Counted from the first letter of the stretch, positions 1-7,812 are shown. The stretch is 13,706 bases of DNA from Lachnospiraceae bacterium (GCA_900770345.1 CAAGKF010000300.1:1-13706), one strand, 5' to 3'. Notes: generated by a model from the letters alone, not told the origin. Translations and numbers: made by a program.

Positions 1-8
1 AAAAGGCC

Positions 9-41
9 GCCAGAAAAAGCTATAAACAAACTTTTCCTGGC
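9..41. repeat. Inverted repeat of unknown role upstream of the first gene
   Basis: Two 11-base arms (9-19 and 31-41) pair with one mismatch around an 11-base loop. There is no T-run after either arm, so it is not a convincing terminator; it may be the end of an upstream transcription unit outside the window. The rest of 42-138 is AT-rich, and I see no clear promoter for the gene at 151. Confidence 0.3.
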
Positions 42-150
42 AGCAATCAGCTATCCACTAATAAAAAAATTAAAATTCAGCATTTTGAACAATAGGATTC
101 AACGGGTGTGAACAGTAACGATTGTATTTGAAGCTCAGGTGGTGATCAAT

Positions 151-1176
151 ATGGAGAGACAGAAATGCAGAAAAATTATGATAAATCTGATTACAGTCAT
201 TATTCTGTCCCTGCTGGTATTTTTGGTGTTTCGTAAGGATTATCAAAAAATTATAGAATGTCTGAGGCATGTTTCTGTTTTGGGAGTGCTTCTGATTTTG
301 AGTCTGGATTTGGGTTATCAATTTCTGGATTCTGCTGCACGGCGTATACTTATACACACGCGTATGCCATCATTTGGGATGAGGCAGGCAGCAGGAATTA
401 CTTTCCTTGGAATATTTGGAAATGTTTCTACCTTTTCTGCCGGAATCATACCAATGCAGAGCTACTATCTTTATCAGTATGGTGTACCGGCAGGAAGCAG
501 TATTGGAATGCTGGTGCTGATATATGTATTTCATAAGATAACCGTATTTCTGTATGCGGCAGTGATGATGCTTGTACATGGCAAATGGATCAAAGAGATT
601 ATGCCGGAATTGATCCGATATATTAATCTGGGCTTTGTGCTATGTGCTTTGATTATTATTATCCTTGTACTTATCTGTACATGGGAGGCTCTTCAGCGAT
701 TCGGGATTTTGGCGATTGAGAAACTTCCGGATACGGACAAATGGAGAGAGCGAAAGGAAACATGGCGAAAAAACCTGGAATCATTGTACCGGGAATCCAG
801 AAATCTGCTGAAAAATCATAGATATTGTCTAAAACTGATTTTGATGGATATTTTGAAGCTATCCTGTCTTTATATGATTCCTTTCTGGTGTATGCGTGTT
901 CTGGAACTGCCGGGGATTGGTTTTTGGAAGGCTCAGGCATTGTCTTCGATCATGGTGCTGATAGCAGGAGCCTTGCCGAATGTGGCCGGGATGGGGCCGG
1001 CAGAGTTGTCATTTATGCTGCTTTTTTCTGTCTGTATCGGACGTGTACAGGCAACAGCAGCTTTGGTTTTATATAGAGTTGCTACTTATTTCTTCCCATT
1101 CCTTATCAGTATAATTGTTTTTTTCCATATTGAGAAGAAAGTGGCAGGCAGGGCAAATCCCTCTGTTTTCCGGTAG
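151..1176 (+). CDS. YbhN/LPG-synthase-type integral membrane protein (flippase-like domain)
   Basis: A 341-residue polytopic membrane protein with about seven or eight hydrophobic segments and short basic loops. It resembles the lysylphosphatidylglycerol synthase transmembrane (UPF0104/YbhN) family. Typical features are the GNVSTFSAGIIPMQSYYLY segment near residues 90-108 and a glycine/proline-rich stretch, GALPNVAGMGPAELS, near residue 275. There is no soluble C-terminal aminoacyl-transferase domain as in full MprF, so it is the stand-alone membrane version. Members are thought to act in lipid or lipid-linked substrate translocation; the substrate here cannot be told. ATG at 151 is chosen because an AGGTGG ribosome binding site (137-142) sits at the right distance. 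The GTG codons at 139 and 142 overlap that site and are less likely. The gene ends inside the hairpin at 1155-1200 and converges on the debranching enzyme gene. Confidence 0.8.
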   Translation: MERQKCRKIMINLITVIILSLLVFLVFRKDYQKIIECLRHVSVLGVLLILSLDLGYQFLDSAARRILIHTRMPSFGMRQAAGITFLGIFGNVSTFSAGIIPMQSYYLYQYGVPAGSSIGMLVLIYVFHKITVFLYAAVMMLVHGKWIKEIMPELIRYINLGFVLCALIIIILVLICTWEALQRFGILAIEKLPDTDKWRERKETWRKNLESLYRESRNLLKNHRYCLKLILMDILKLSCLYMIPFWCMRVLELPGIGFWKAQALSSIMVLIAGALPNVAGMGPAELSFMLLFSVCIGRVQATAALVLYRVATYFFPFLISIIVFFHIEKKVAGRANPSVFR

Positions 1177-1200
1177 ATAGGCCAGGAAACAGAGGGATTT
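1155..1200. terminator. Hairpin between two convergent genes, probable bidirectional terminator
   Basis: Arms 1155-1171 and 1185-1200 pair over 16 bp with one bulged T, around a 13-base loop. The left arm overlaps the last codons and stop of the upstream + gene, and the right arm ends 17 bp before the stop of the - gene. T-runs are short on both sides, so termination strength is uncertain, but the position between convergent stops fits a shared terminator. Confidence 0.7.
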
Positions 1201-1217
1201 ATATTGGAAGAATAAAT

Positions 1218-3320
1218 TTACCGTTGTGATGATGCAGTAAGTACCAATACAGAACGGGGAGCCATACGAACCTGAGGATGATCCAATATGAACGGCGGTC
1301 CGAAATTAGTTGGAATATTATTTTTTAAATAATATCCATCTGTATCTGCATCAATTTTCCATTTCAGATAATGGGGAAGAGCTGGCAGATAGCAATCTTG
1401 TTCTTCCCAGAAAACATTGATAGAAAGACATACAATATCATCGGAATCTCCGGTACGGTTTCGTCCTGCATATAAGATACAGAGTACATTTGTTTTTTCA
1501 TTTGGTTCAATTATTTGAATTTCCGGAAAGCCGATAGAGCAGTGGTTAGAGAATTTTCGTATCACGTCGTGCTCTTTTCTAAAGTCAATAAGATATTTTA
1601 CATAATCAAAATGCGAGCGATTTTTTTGAAGAAATTTCCAGTCAAGCCAGGATATTTCGTTATCTTGACAGTAGGCATTGTTATTTCCATATTGAGTATT
1701 CAAAAATTCATCGCCGGAAAGAAACATGGGAGTACCTCGGCTCATAAGCAGCACAGTGACAGCATTCCGTGCTAGCTTTTTTCTGAGGGCGAGGACTTCC
1801 TCATTATCAGTATCGCCCTCTACGCCGCAGTTCCAGCTTCGGTTATCATTGTTTCCGTCCAGATTACACCATCCGTTTGCCTCATTGTGTTTTTGATTAT
1901 AAGAATACATATCCCACAGGGTAAAACCATCATGGCAGTTTAAGAAATTGACAGAAGCATTATTTCCGCGGATACTTGGATCGTACAGGTCCCTTGAACC
2001 TGTAATTCTTTGAGCAGCGGTATGAGTCAACCATAAGTCTCCTTTTAAATAGCTGCGCATATCGTCCCGGTATTTTCCGTTCCATTCTGCCCAGCGATTC
2101 CATGATGGGAAGCTGCCAACCTGATAGAGCCCTCCGGCATCCCATGCCTCTGCGATTAGCTTTACATTTCCTAAAATAGGATCAAAAGCGAGCTGCTGCA
2201 GGAGAGGCGGACTGCTCATGGATGTCCCGTCAATATCCCTTCCCAGGATACTGGCAAGGTCAAAGCGGAACCCGTCTACATGATAGGCTGTGGTCCAGTA
2301 TCTCAGACATTCCAGTATCATCTGTTGAACGATAGGATGATTGCAGTTTAATGTATTTCCGCATCCGCTGAAATTATAATAGTAACCATCAGGTGTCAGC
2401 ATGTAGTAAATGTTATTATCAAAACCTTTGAAAGAAAAGAATGGGCCATATTCATTTCCTTCGGCGGTATGATTGAAGACAACATCAAGGAAACATTCAA
2501 TTCCGTTTGCATTTAAGGCTTTAATAAGTGTCTTCAATTCGCTTCCTTCATGGTTGTATTCCAGTTGGCTGGCGTAGCTGGTATTGGGAGCAAAGAAACT
2601 GACAGCGTTATACCCCCAATAGTCCAGCATCTGTTTTCCATTAACTTCACGGTTGTCTTTCATTTCATCGAATTCAAAAATTGGCATCAGTTCTACAGCA
2701 TTGACACCTAATTCCTTTAGGTAAGGAATTTTTTCCATGATTCCGGCAAAAGTTCCTGGATGGGAAACCCCGGAGGAACTGTGTTTTGTAAATCCACGGA
2801 CGTGTAACTCATAGATAATCAGATCCTCCATGGGAATTAAAGGATTAGGTTCTTTACCCCAGTCAAAATTGTCCTGTACCACTCTTGCCTTATAGAAGGA
2901 TCCTTCTCTGTTTTTTGTTCCCCACGTGCTTTGTCCTGTAACAGCTTTGGCATAGATATCTAACAAAATCTTATTTTTGTCAAAAAGTAATCCTTTTGAT
3001 TTGTCATTTGGACCATCCAGTCGATAAGCATATTCAAATTCTTTAATATCAAGTCCAAACACGATCATGGAATATACATTGCCAATTCGGTAGTTCTCCG
3101 GGAATTTCAGAACAGCATAAGGTGTATACTCCATACGGTGGAACAAAAGTAATTCGCAGGAAGTAGCCCCGTGGGAATGAATCGTAAAATTAACCCCTCC
3201 GGGAATTGCGGTAGCGCCGTTCAGTTCATATATTCCAGGACGTACCTGAAAGCCGTTTATCTCATCTAAAGGAGCCATGTGAATCATACCCATGGTCATG
3301 TAATGTGCCAATTCATTCAT
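1218..3320 (-). CDS. glgX: Glycogen debranching enzyme, GlgX/isoamylase type (GH13)
   Basis: A cytoplasmic glycoside hydrolase that should cleave alpha-1,6 branches of glycogen or limit dextrins. It has 700 residues, the usual length for GlgX. An N-terminal CBM48-like beta-sandwich spans about residues 20-130, and the GH13 barrel follows. All four conserved GH13 regions are visible: DVVFNH (279-284), GFRFDLAS with nucleophile D354, AEAWD with acid/base E391, and NCHD with D464. No signal peptide is seen. ATG at 3320 is preferred because a GGAGAAGAGG ribosome binding site lies just before it. A TATAAT box at 3361-3366 also falls inside the longer reading that would start at 3389, making that start unlikely. 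No other glycogen genes are adjacent. TreX- or pullulanase-like specificity cannot be excluded from sequence alone. Confidence 0.88.
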   Translation of the reverse strand: MNELAHYMTMGMIHMAPLDEINGFQVRPGIYELNGATAIPGGVNFTIHSHGATSCELLLFHRMEYTPYAVLKFPENYRIGNVYSMIVFGLDIKEFEYAYRLDGPNDKSKGLLFDKNKILLDIYAKAVTGQSTWGTKNREGSFYKARVVQDNFDWGKEPNPLIPMEDLIIYELHVRGFTKHSSSGVSHPGTFAGIMEKIPYLKELGVNAVELMPIFEFDEMKDNREVNGKQMLDYWGYNAVSFFAPNTSYASQLEYNHEGSELKTLIKALNANGIECFLDVVFNHTAEGNEYGPFFSFKGFDNNIYYMLTPDGYYYNFSGCGNTLNCNHPIVQQMILECLRYWTTAYHVDGFRFDLASILGRDIDGTSMSSPPLLQQLAFDPILGNVKLIAEAWDAGGLYQVGSFPSWNRWAEWNGKYRDDMRSYLKGDLWLTHTAAQRITGSRDLYDPSIRGNNASVNFLNCHDGFTLWDMYSYNQKHNEANGWCNLDGNNDNRSWNCGVEGDTDNEEVLALRKKLARNAVTVLLMSRGTPMFLSGDEFLNTQYGNNNAYCQDNEISWLDWKFLQKNRSHFDYVKYLIDFRKEHDVIRKFSNHCSIGFPEIQIIEPNEKTNVLCILYAGRNRTGDSDDIVCLSINVFWEEQDCYLPALPHYLKWKIDADTDGYYLKNNIPTNFGPPFILDHPQVRMAPRSVLVLTASSQR

Positions 3321-3360
3321 CAAATTCCTCTTCTCCTTCCGTGTCAGTATTTTTAATATT

Positions 3361-3413
3361 ATTATATTGGAGAAATGACAGGGAATCATCGGACATCCGT
3401 TTTGTCACGTCAA
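3361..3413 (-). promoter_or_regulatory. Candidate promoter(s) of the debranching enzyme gene
   Basis: Reading the minus strand, a perfect TATAAT lies at 3366-3361, about 40 bp before the chosen start, but with a poor -35. A second possible pair further up is TTGACG (3413-3408), 17 bp, GATGAT (3390-3385). Either would place transcription start upstream of the ribosome binding site used for the 3320 start. Confidence 0.45.
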
Positions 3414-3430
3414 AAATTATGACAGATTAA
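3402..3430 (+). promoter_or_regulatory. Candidate promoter for the unknown gene/patatin unit
   Basis: TTGTCA (3402-3407), 17-bp spacer, GATTAA (3425-3430). The -10 matches the consensus at only four of six bases. The -35 overlaps the back-to-back -35 candidate of the divergent debranching enzyme gene, so the two directions may compete. Confidence 0.35.
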
Positions 3431-3447
3431 ATAACTGTTACTTTTTT

Positions 3448-3469
3448 GGACAAAGGACAGGATTTGTCC
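3448..3469. promoter_or_regulatory. Inverted repeat downstream of the candidate promoter, possible operator
   Basis: Seven-base perfect arms GGACAAA (3448-3454) and TTTGTCC (3463-3469) flank an 8-base spacer. It lies between the candidate promoter and the start of the unknown gene, where a repressor site or a small 5' leader hairpin would sit. No regulator is identified for it. Confidence 0.35.
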
Positions 3470-3521
3470 CTTGTTATTCTCTCAAAGGCGCACTAAAGTT
3501 AGTAAAAGAGTCAGGAAGGAA

Positions 3522-4589
3522 GTGATAAGTATAGAAGAAAATATTGCACGTGTTCTGGTAGAGACAACCGTACAAAAAGCATTAAAAGAAATGAAAAATT
3601 TTCCGGAAAGAGGAATCCGGAATTTAATTGATATGGGGGTGGAATTTTCGGGCGGAAAGTTTCAAAAATATTTTTTGAGAGTTGCACAGGATATGCTTCA
3701 GAATGAAAATAGTGCTTACTATCAGTTAATTCGTGAAATGATCCAATATGCTGACTTAGAAAAGGTAAAACGGTTTGGCGTGAATCTGGGGTATAACAGC
3801 TGCACGATAGGAGCAAAAAAAATTCGGACGGCCGAAGCTCTCGATTATTTTAATATCCCATGGTCCCTTGGATTCCATATCCGCAGTCAGATAAGTCTGT
3901 CACAGGAAAAAAGATATCAAATTATTATAGAGCAGGGAATGAAACTGGGCATTTATACTTATTTCTTCTATATTGATGGGAATTCTTTGGCAGTATTGCC
4001 TCTTTTGAAAGTATATTCTCAGTGCGCTTTTGTATTTTTTTGTCGGCCGACAGATATCACCTCACAGTTTTTGGATGAAACGCAGCAGATTCAAAATCTT
4101 ATGATTGCTGTAGAGGACGGTAAGGGTGCAGCTCAGGCATGCGGGAAGCTAAAAAGAAACGGATATTTGTATGCGGTCTATTTCCTGTACAGAAAGGAAG
4201 ACTTCAGGGATATTTTAAATGGAACAATATTAAGAAGGATCGAAAAGACAACTCCTCCGGTCACTGCCATTATGCCGCATCCGTCTTGTCCGCCGGAAGT
4301 TCAGGAATCTGTATATCAGTATGTTTTGGAAGTGAGAGAGAGACAGCATCACCCGACAATTTTGCTGGATGTGAAATATGACATTATGTATGTGGATAGA
4401 GTAATTTCCAATCATTCATTCATGGTGTGGTTTGATGCAGATGGTCAATTACATTCCGGCGACAGAATATATACATCTGTCGGATACAATATATTTCAGA
4501 ATGGGCTTCCATCTATTTTAAAGCTTGCATTTTCAAAAGATTCAGAAAAAATTGAAAGGGACATGGAACATGAGAACGGGAGTCATTGA
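3522..4589 (+). CDS. Protein of unknown function, coupled to a patatin-like gene
   Basis: About 355 residues, no signal peptide and no membrane segment, so probably cytoplasmic. I do not recognise a characterised family. Conserved-looking blocks are an N-terminal helical part with PERGIRNLIDMG (about residues 28-39), GYNSCTIGAKKIR (90-102), FNIPWSLGF (110-118), then alternating strands and helices suggesting an alpha/beta barrel. The overall pattern recalls radical-SAM-like barrels, but the CxxxCxxC iron-sulfur motif is absent, so no such activity is claimed. The start is uncertain: GTG 3522 with AGGA at 3513-3516 is used here. TTG 3471 would add 17 residues, and an ATA at 3531 has the best-placed ribosome binding site. 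The last 20 bp overlap the patatin gene, which indicates translational coupling and a shared task. Confidence 0.65.
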   Translation: MISIEENIARVLVETTVQKALKEMKNFPERGIRNLIDMGVEFSGGKFQKYFLRVAQDMLQNENSAYYQLIREMIQYADLEKVKRFGVNLGYNSCTIGAKKIRTAEALDYFNIPWSLGFHIRSQISLSQEKRYQIIIEQGMKLGIYTYFFYIDGNSLAVLPLLKVYSQCAFVFFCRPTDITSQFLDETQQIQNLMIAVEDGKGAAQACGKLKRNGYLYAVYFLYRKEDFRDILNGTILRRIEKTTPPVTAIMPHPSCPPEVQESVYQYVLEVRERQHHPTILLDVKYDIMYVDRVISNHSFMVWFDADGQLHSGDRIYTSVGYNIFQNGLPSILKLAFSKDSEKIERDMEHENGSH

Positions 4590-5421
4590 TGTGGGAGGAG
4601 GGCTTCGGGGGATTTATGGTGCCGGGGTTCTGGATTACTGTATGAATCAGGGAATTATGTTTGATGTAGGTATTGGTGTTTCTGCCGGGAGTGCTAACAT
4701 TGCTGCCTATATCGCCGGACAAAAGAGACGGAATTACCAGTTTTATATTGAATATTCGTTCCGAAAAAAATATATGGGGATAGGAAATTTCCTTTTTAAG
4801 CGGTCTTTTATTGATCTGGATTATGTTTATGGCACATTGAGCAACTCTGATGGGGAAAATCCATTGGGATATCAGGCAGTAAAACAAAGCCGGATGGATT
4901 TTATTGCTGTAGCTACTGAGGCAGAAACAGGTAAGGCGAAATATTTTATGAAGGATGATCTAAGACAAAATGATTACAGTGTATTAAAAGCGTCCTGCGC
5001 TATCCCGGTCGTATGCAAACCATATAGGGTTCAGGGGGTCCCTTATTTTGACGGAGCTTTGTCAGATCCGATACCTGTGGAAAAGGCGTATGAGCTGGGA
5101 TGCGAGAGGGTGGTGGTCATATTGACGAAACCGGTGGATGTTCGGCGTGTACCGGACAGGGACATAAAGCTTTCAAAGCTTATTCGGAGAAAATACCCGG
5201 ATGCAGCTGAAAAATTGCGAAACCGGGCTGAACTGTATAATACACAGATCGAACGGCTGCAGAAAGATGCGGAGGAACGAAAAGTGATTATCATTGCTCC
5301 GGATGATACCTGCGGTGTTGATACACTGACTAAAAATGCGGAGTCGATGGAGCGGCTATATGAAAAAGGGTACAAGGATGCTCAGAAAATCCCATTTTTT
5401 TTATATAGCTGGGGGATCTAA
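4570..5421 (+). CDS. Patatin-like phospholipase (RssA-type serine hydrolase)
   Basis: A 283-residue serine lipid acyl hydrolase with the Ser-Asp dyad. The oxyanion loop GGGLRG (9-14), nucleophile elbow GVSAG with S38 (36-40) and DGA with D161 (161-163) are all present and in the usual order, so it should be active. It has no signal peptide and no membrane anchor, so it likely works in the cytoplasm or at the inner face of the membrane on phospholipid or lysophospholipid. The length matches the short bacterial patatin group. ATG 4570 is chosen because the protein starts directly with the first beta strand (MRTGVIDVGGG) and an AAAGGG site precedes it; a TTG at 4525 would add 15 unlikely residues. 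It overlaps the preceding unknown gene by 20 bp and ends 8 bp from the stop of the convergent tetR gene. Its natural substrate is unknown. Confidence 0.85.
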   Translation: MRTGVIDVGGGLRGIYGAGVLDYCMNQGIMFDVGIGVSAGSANIAAYIAGQKRRNYQFYIEYSFRKKYMGIGNFLFKRSFIDLDYVYGTLSNSDGENPLGYQAVKQSRMDFIAVATEAETGKAKYFMKDDLRQNDYSVLKASCAIPVVCKPYRVQGVPYFDGALSDPIPVEKAYELGCERVVVILTKPVDVRRVPDRDIKLSKLIRRKYPDAAEKLRNRAELYNTQIERLQKDAEERKVIIIAPDDTCGVDTLTKNAESMERLYEKGYKDAQKIPFFLYSWGI

Positions 5422-5429
5422 AACGCCGG

Positions 5430-5984
5430 TCAGTGATGTTCCTGATCGAGTTCTTTTGTCGCATGGAAGGCAATATTCTGGACACAGGATTTTAAAAGAG
5501 TCAGAAATGCTTCCGGAGGAATACAGTCCTTTTCCAGCACCCAACGTTCAATTGCACAGATGTAGGCGTCAGCGAAGAAATTAATGTGAAAAGGGAGAAG
5601 TTCCTGCTCTGAAAAAATACTTTTTAAATATTCGGCAATGACCGGGAGCATCAATTCGCGGAAATGTTCTGAAAAGGAGTTTTGTCCCTTGATAAGCAGT
5701 GCTTTGCGATAAAATATTCTGTTGTCATAAAAGTAAGAGCAAATATCGAAAAGGAATTGCCAGCCGGAATCATATGTTTTTTTCCTCGCAATGGCAATAA
5801 ATTCTGTATCATAAATCCAGTTTAGCAGTGCATACTTGTCCTGGAAGTGGTAATAAAAACTTTTTCGGTTCATATTGCATTTGTCACAGATGTCACTGAT
5901 ATTTATCTTTGTAAAGGGCATTTCTGCCATCAGTTCCTTCAAAGCGGCAGCAAGTGCTCTTTTTGTTATGTTGGAGTCTGCCAA
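5430..5984 (-). CDS. TetR/AcrR-family transcriptional regulator
   Basis: A 184-residue DNA-binding protein. The N-terminal TetR helix-turn-helix covers about residues 8-55, with the recognition region ISDICDKCNMNRKSFYYHF (29-47). The rest is an all-helical ligand/dimer domain of the Firmicutes type also seen in DhaS-like regulators. The start is TTG at 5984, supported by a GAGGTGAT ribosome binding site ending five bases upstream and by a conventional promoter further up. It is divergent from a decayed MATE efflux gene, the classic layout for a local repressor of a drug pump. Because the pump is broken, this regulator may have lost its main target or control other genes. The ligand is unknown. 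Confidence 0.85.
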   Translation of the reverse strand: MADSNITKRALAAALKELMAEMPFTKINISDICDKCNMNRKSFYYHFQDKYALLNWIYDTEFIAIARKKTYDSGWQFLFDICSYFYDNRIFYRKALLIKGQNSFSEHFRELMLPVIAEYLKSIFSEQELLPFHINFFADAYICAIERWVLEKDCIPPEAFLTLLKSCVQNIAFHATKELDQEHH

Positions 5985-6014
5985 AAAATCACCTCGTTTC
6001 CGTGCTATTGTTTT

Positions 6015-6043
6015 ATTATATTACAGATAATCCCAGTTTTCAA
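6015..6043 (-). promoter_or_regulatory. Promoter of the tetR-family gene
   Basis: Minus-strand TTGAAA (6043-6038), 17-bp spacer, perfect TATAAT (6020-6015), about 30 bp before the TTG start. The match to sigma-A consensus is strong. No clean long palindrome is visible in it. Confidence 0.65.
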
Positions 6044-6092
6044 TGACTGAGATTCAATATATTTCCTGCAATCCCTGTAAAATATAATACGC

Positions 6093-6430
6093 TTGCTCGG
6101 AGGCAAATCGTTCGGAAGAAATGATTTCTTTGTGTTTGCCCTGGATTTGGGCATTTTCGGCGCCGGTCTTGCCACCGTTCTGGGGAGTGTATTTTCACTG
6201 ATTAATATTTTTCCACCTACTACTTCCAGGCGCTGATGAAACCAGCTGCTTCATTCATTGTATCGGTAGCCAGAGGTGCAGTGATCAGCAGTGTTCTGAT
6301 TATGACACTTCCTGCTGTCGCTCCGGCAGATTCCATCTGGCTTGCGATGCCTGTCACAGAGCTGGTTGTTGCTGTTTGCGCAGCTGCTATGATGGCTCGA
6401 TATAATAAAAAATTATCGCCGAAGCGGTGA
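6093..6430 (+). pseudogene. Remnant of a MATE-family multidrug efflux gene
   Basis: Two pieces of a MATE transporter are readable in different frames. The first (about 6120-6206) gives NDFFVFALDLGIFGAGLATVLGS, the loop and helix near the end of the N-terminal half of MATE proteins, and soon hits a stop at 6234. The second (6218-6430, another frame) gives YYFQALMKPAASF and the last two membrane helices, ending at a normal stop. About 170 residues that normally lie between them are missing, and so is the N-terminal end. The pieces are therefore joined by an internal deletion with frameshift at about 6206-6218. An open frame from ATG 6236 (64 residues) is only the tail of this remnant. It lies divergent from the tetR gene, as intact pump/regulator pairs do. 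Confidence 0.75.
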
Positions 6431-6462
6431 GATTGAGAAGGATGATCAAAGAGAACAAAACA

Positions 6463-6494
6463 ATGCCCAATCCGGAATATTCTGAATTGGGCAT
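6463..6494. terminator. Hairpin terminator, probably bidirectional
   Basis: Nine-base perfect arms ATGCCCAAT (6463-6471) and ATTGGGCAT (6486-6494), with extra inner pairing around GAATATTC. On the minus strand it is followed by TTGTTTTGTT, which suits termination of the dehydrogenase gene that ends at 6561. On the plus strand a shorter T-run follows, ending the MATE remnant. Confidence 0.7.
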
Positions 6495-6560
6495 CGGTTT
6501 TGGTTATTTATTACAGCTGCCTGATCATTGAGGGCGGCATTTCCATGAATTCAAGATGCA

Positions 6561-7649
6561 CTACTTGCTTTTCACATAAGTATTCAGATCATGAACGCAG
6601 TATTCATTGTAAGGATATTTGTCTGTTGTAACATAACCGGCAGGCGCGTCGATCAGCTGAGGAATACGATTCACAATGGTTGCGCATGTCATTTCTACCG
6701 TAGCCGGGCGGTTTACAGAGATCGTTGTCTCCGGTTCGCCGATGAAGGTCCAGTCGTTTCTGTCGAATTCATCCGGTGCGAAAACCTTGCCTACACATTC
6801 GGTGACAAGCGTGATGCCTTCTTCGGTCTCCGTTGTAACGACTGCGCGCATACCGGTGGGATCGCCGGCTTTAATGGTGGCGTTTAACGTGGTGGAGAAA
6901 AGATCTTCGGAATGGCTGGTCGGGTAGCATTTCTGAGTCTGTGAGGTGATGTGCAGGTTCATCTTGCTGCAGAGCCAGCCGTTCTGATTCCACATGTAGG
7001 AAGGAACATACTGACCGCTTTCGATCAGCTCCTTCAGTTCAGCTTCCGGCATATTGTTGATGCCGGCAATTTCCTTTTCGAAGCGCTCCGGTGTAAAGCC
7101 GGCGCCGTGGCCTTCCGCCAGCGCGATGCCGTAGTCTTCTACATTATACCAGCTGCTGCCTAAAATTTTGGTAATCTTAAAGGAAGATCCGGCCAGATTG
7201 GTCACCATGGTTCCCCATACCAGGTCGCAGTAGCCGACACCTGTCAGTGTGCAGTTCCCCTGCTTTGCCAGTTCGTCCAGCTTGTGGGTAAGAGCGGGAG
7301 AGGAATTCCACGGATACAGTGCTTCTTCGCAGGTGGTGATAGCGTTGATTCCGTGTTTTGCGCAGATGGTAAAGATGTCTTCCAGCTCCGCAACGGTACT
7401 TCTGGTTGCAATGATGCAGACATCCGGTTTGAGAGTGCCCAGGATCTCATCTGCCTGGCCGGCAGGAGAAACCTTGATGCCGGTCTCAGGATAACCATCG
7501 CCGACGATCTCAGCAGCATCTTTTCCGCAGACAGCCGGATTTACATCAAAGGCAGCAACCAGAGATGCCCCTTTCTCAATAGCATATCGAATCAGATATT
7601 TTCCCATCTTACCGCATCCGTACTGTGCAAACGTAATTTTTCTTTCCAT
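6561..7649 (-). CDS. DapB/diaminopentanoate-dehydrogenase-like NAD(P)-dependent oxidoreductase
   Basis: A 362-residue cytoplasmic dehydrogenase. The N-terminal Rossmann fold is clear, with the dinucleotide motif GCGKMG (11-16) after the first strand and an ATRS segment (81-84) where the cofactor sits. The fold and length are closest to the dihydrodipicolinate reductase-like family that includes 2,4-diaminopentanoate dehydrogenase of ornithine fermentation. At the place where those enzymes usually read TGVNPGF, this protein has TGVGYCDLVWG (136-146), so the substrate is probably different and lysine synthesis should not be assumed. ATG 7649 is set by a perfect AAGGAGG site seven bases upstream; a longer reading from 7709 would overlap the promoter. 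It stands alone, divergent from a MerR regulator that probably controls it through the operator at 7708-7728. Confidence 0.72.
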   Translation of the reverse strand: MERKITFAQYGCGKMGKYLIRYAIEKGASLVAAFDVNPAVCGKDAAEIVGDGYPETGIKVSPAGQADEILGTLKPDVCIIATRSTVAELEDIFTICAKHGINAITTCEEALYPWNSSPALTHKLDELAKQGNCTLTGVGYCDLVWGTMVTNLAGSSFKITKILGSSWYNVEDYGIALAEGHGAGFTPERFEKEIAGINNMPEAELKELIESGQYVPSYMWNQNGWLCSKMNLHITSQTQKCYPTSHSEDLFSTTLNATIKAGDPTGMRAVVTTETEEGITLVTECVGKVFAPDEFDRNDWTFIGEPETTISVNRPATVEMTCATIVNRIPQLIDAPAGYVTTDKYPYNEYCVHDLNTYVKSK

Positions 7650-7700
7650 ACAGAAACCTCCTTGTATACTGTAATATTTCCGGACTATTGTTGTATTATG

Positions 7701-7731
7701 ATTATACACCTTATAGTAAGTATAAAGTCAA
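7701..7731 (-). promoter_or_regulatory. MerR-type promoter with 19-bp spacer and central dyad
   Basis: On the minus strand TTGACT (7731-7726) and perfect TATAAT (7706-7701) are separated by 19 bp, two more than optimal. The spacer is filled by a 21-bp dyad (7708-7728): 8-base arms ACCTTATA and TATAAAGT with one mismatch around GTAAG (plus-strand reading). MerR-family activators bind exactly such sites and untwist the spacer. The divergent MerR gene is the obvious candidate. Confidence 0.75.
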
Positions 7732-7764
7732 TGAAAGATTCTGACATTTTTTTCCTCTGTTTTC

Positions 7765-7793
7765 TTGTCAAATCACAGATTGCGTTATAAGAT
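7765..7793 (+). promoter_or_regulatory. Candidate promoter of the MerR-family gene
   Basis: TTGTCA (7765-7770), 17-bp spacer, TAAGAT (7788-7793). The -10 matches four of six bases. It would give a leader of about 100 bases before the ATG at 7900. Confidence 0.4.
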
Positions 7794-7812
7794 AAAAGAG
7801 GACAGAAGGCCC

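Noticed and set aside
3321..3389. N-terminal extension of the debranching enzyme
   Set aside because: It contains the TATAAT box, has no ribosome binding site and adds residues that do not fit the family.
6236..6430. Small membrane protein gene from ATG 6236
   Set aside because: The preceding codons in the same frame (YYFQAL) continue the MATE similarity and no ribosome binding site precedes the ATG; it is the tail of a pseudogene.
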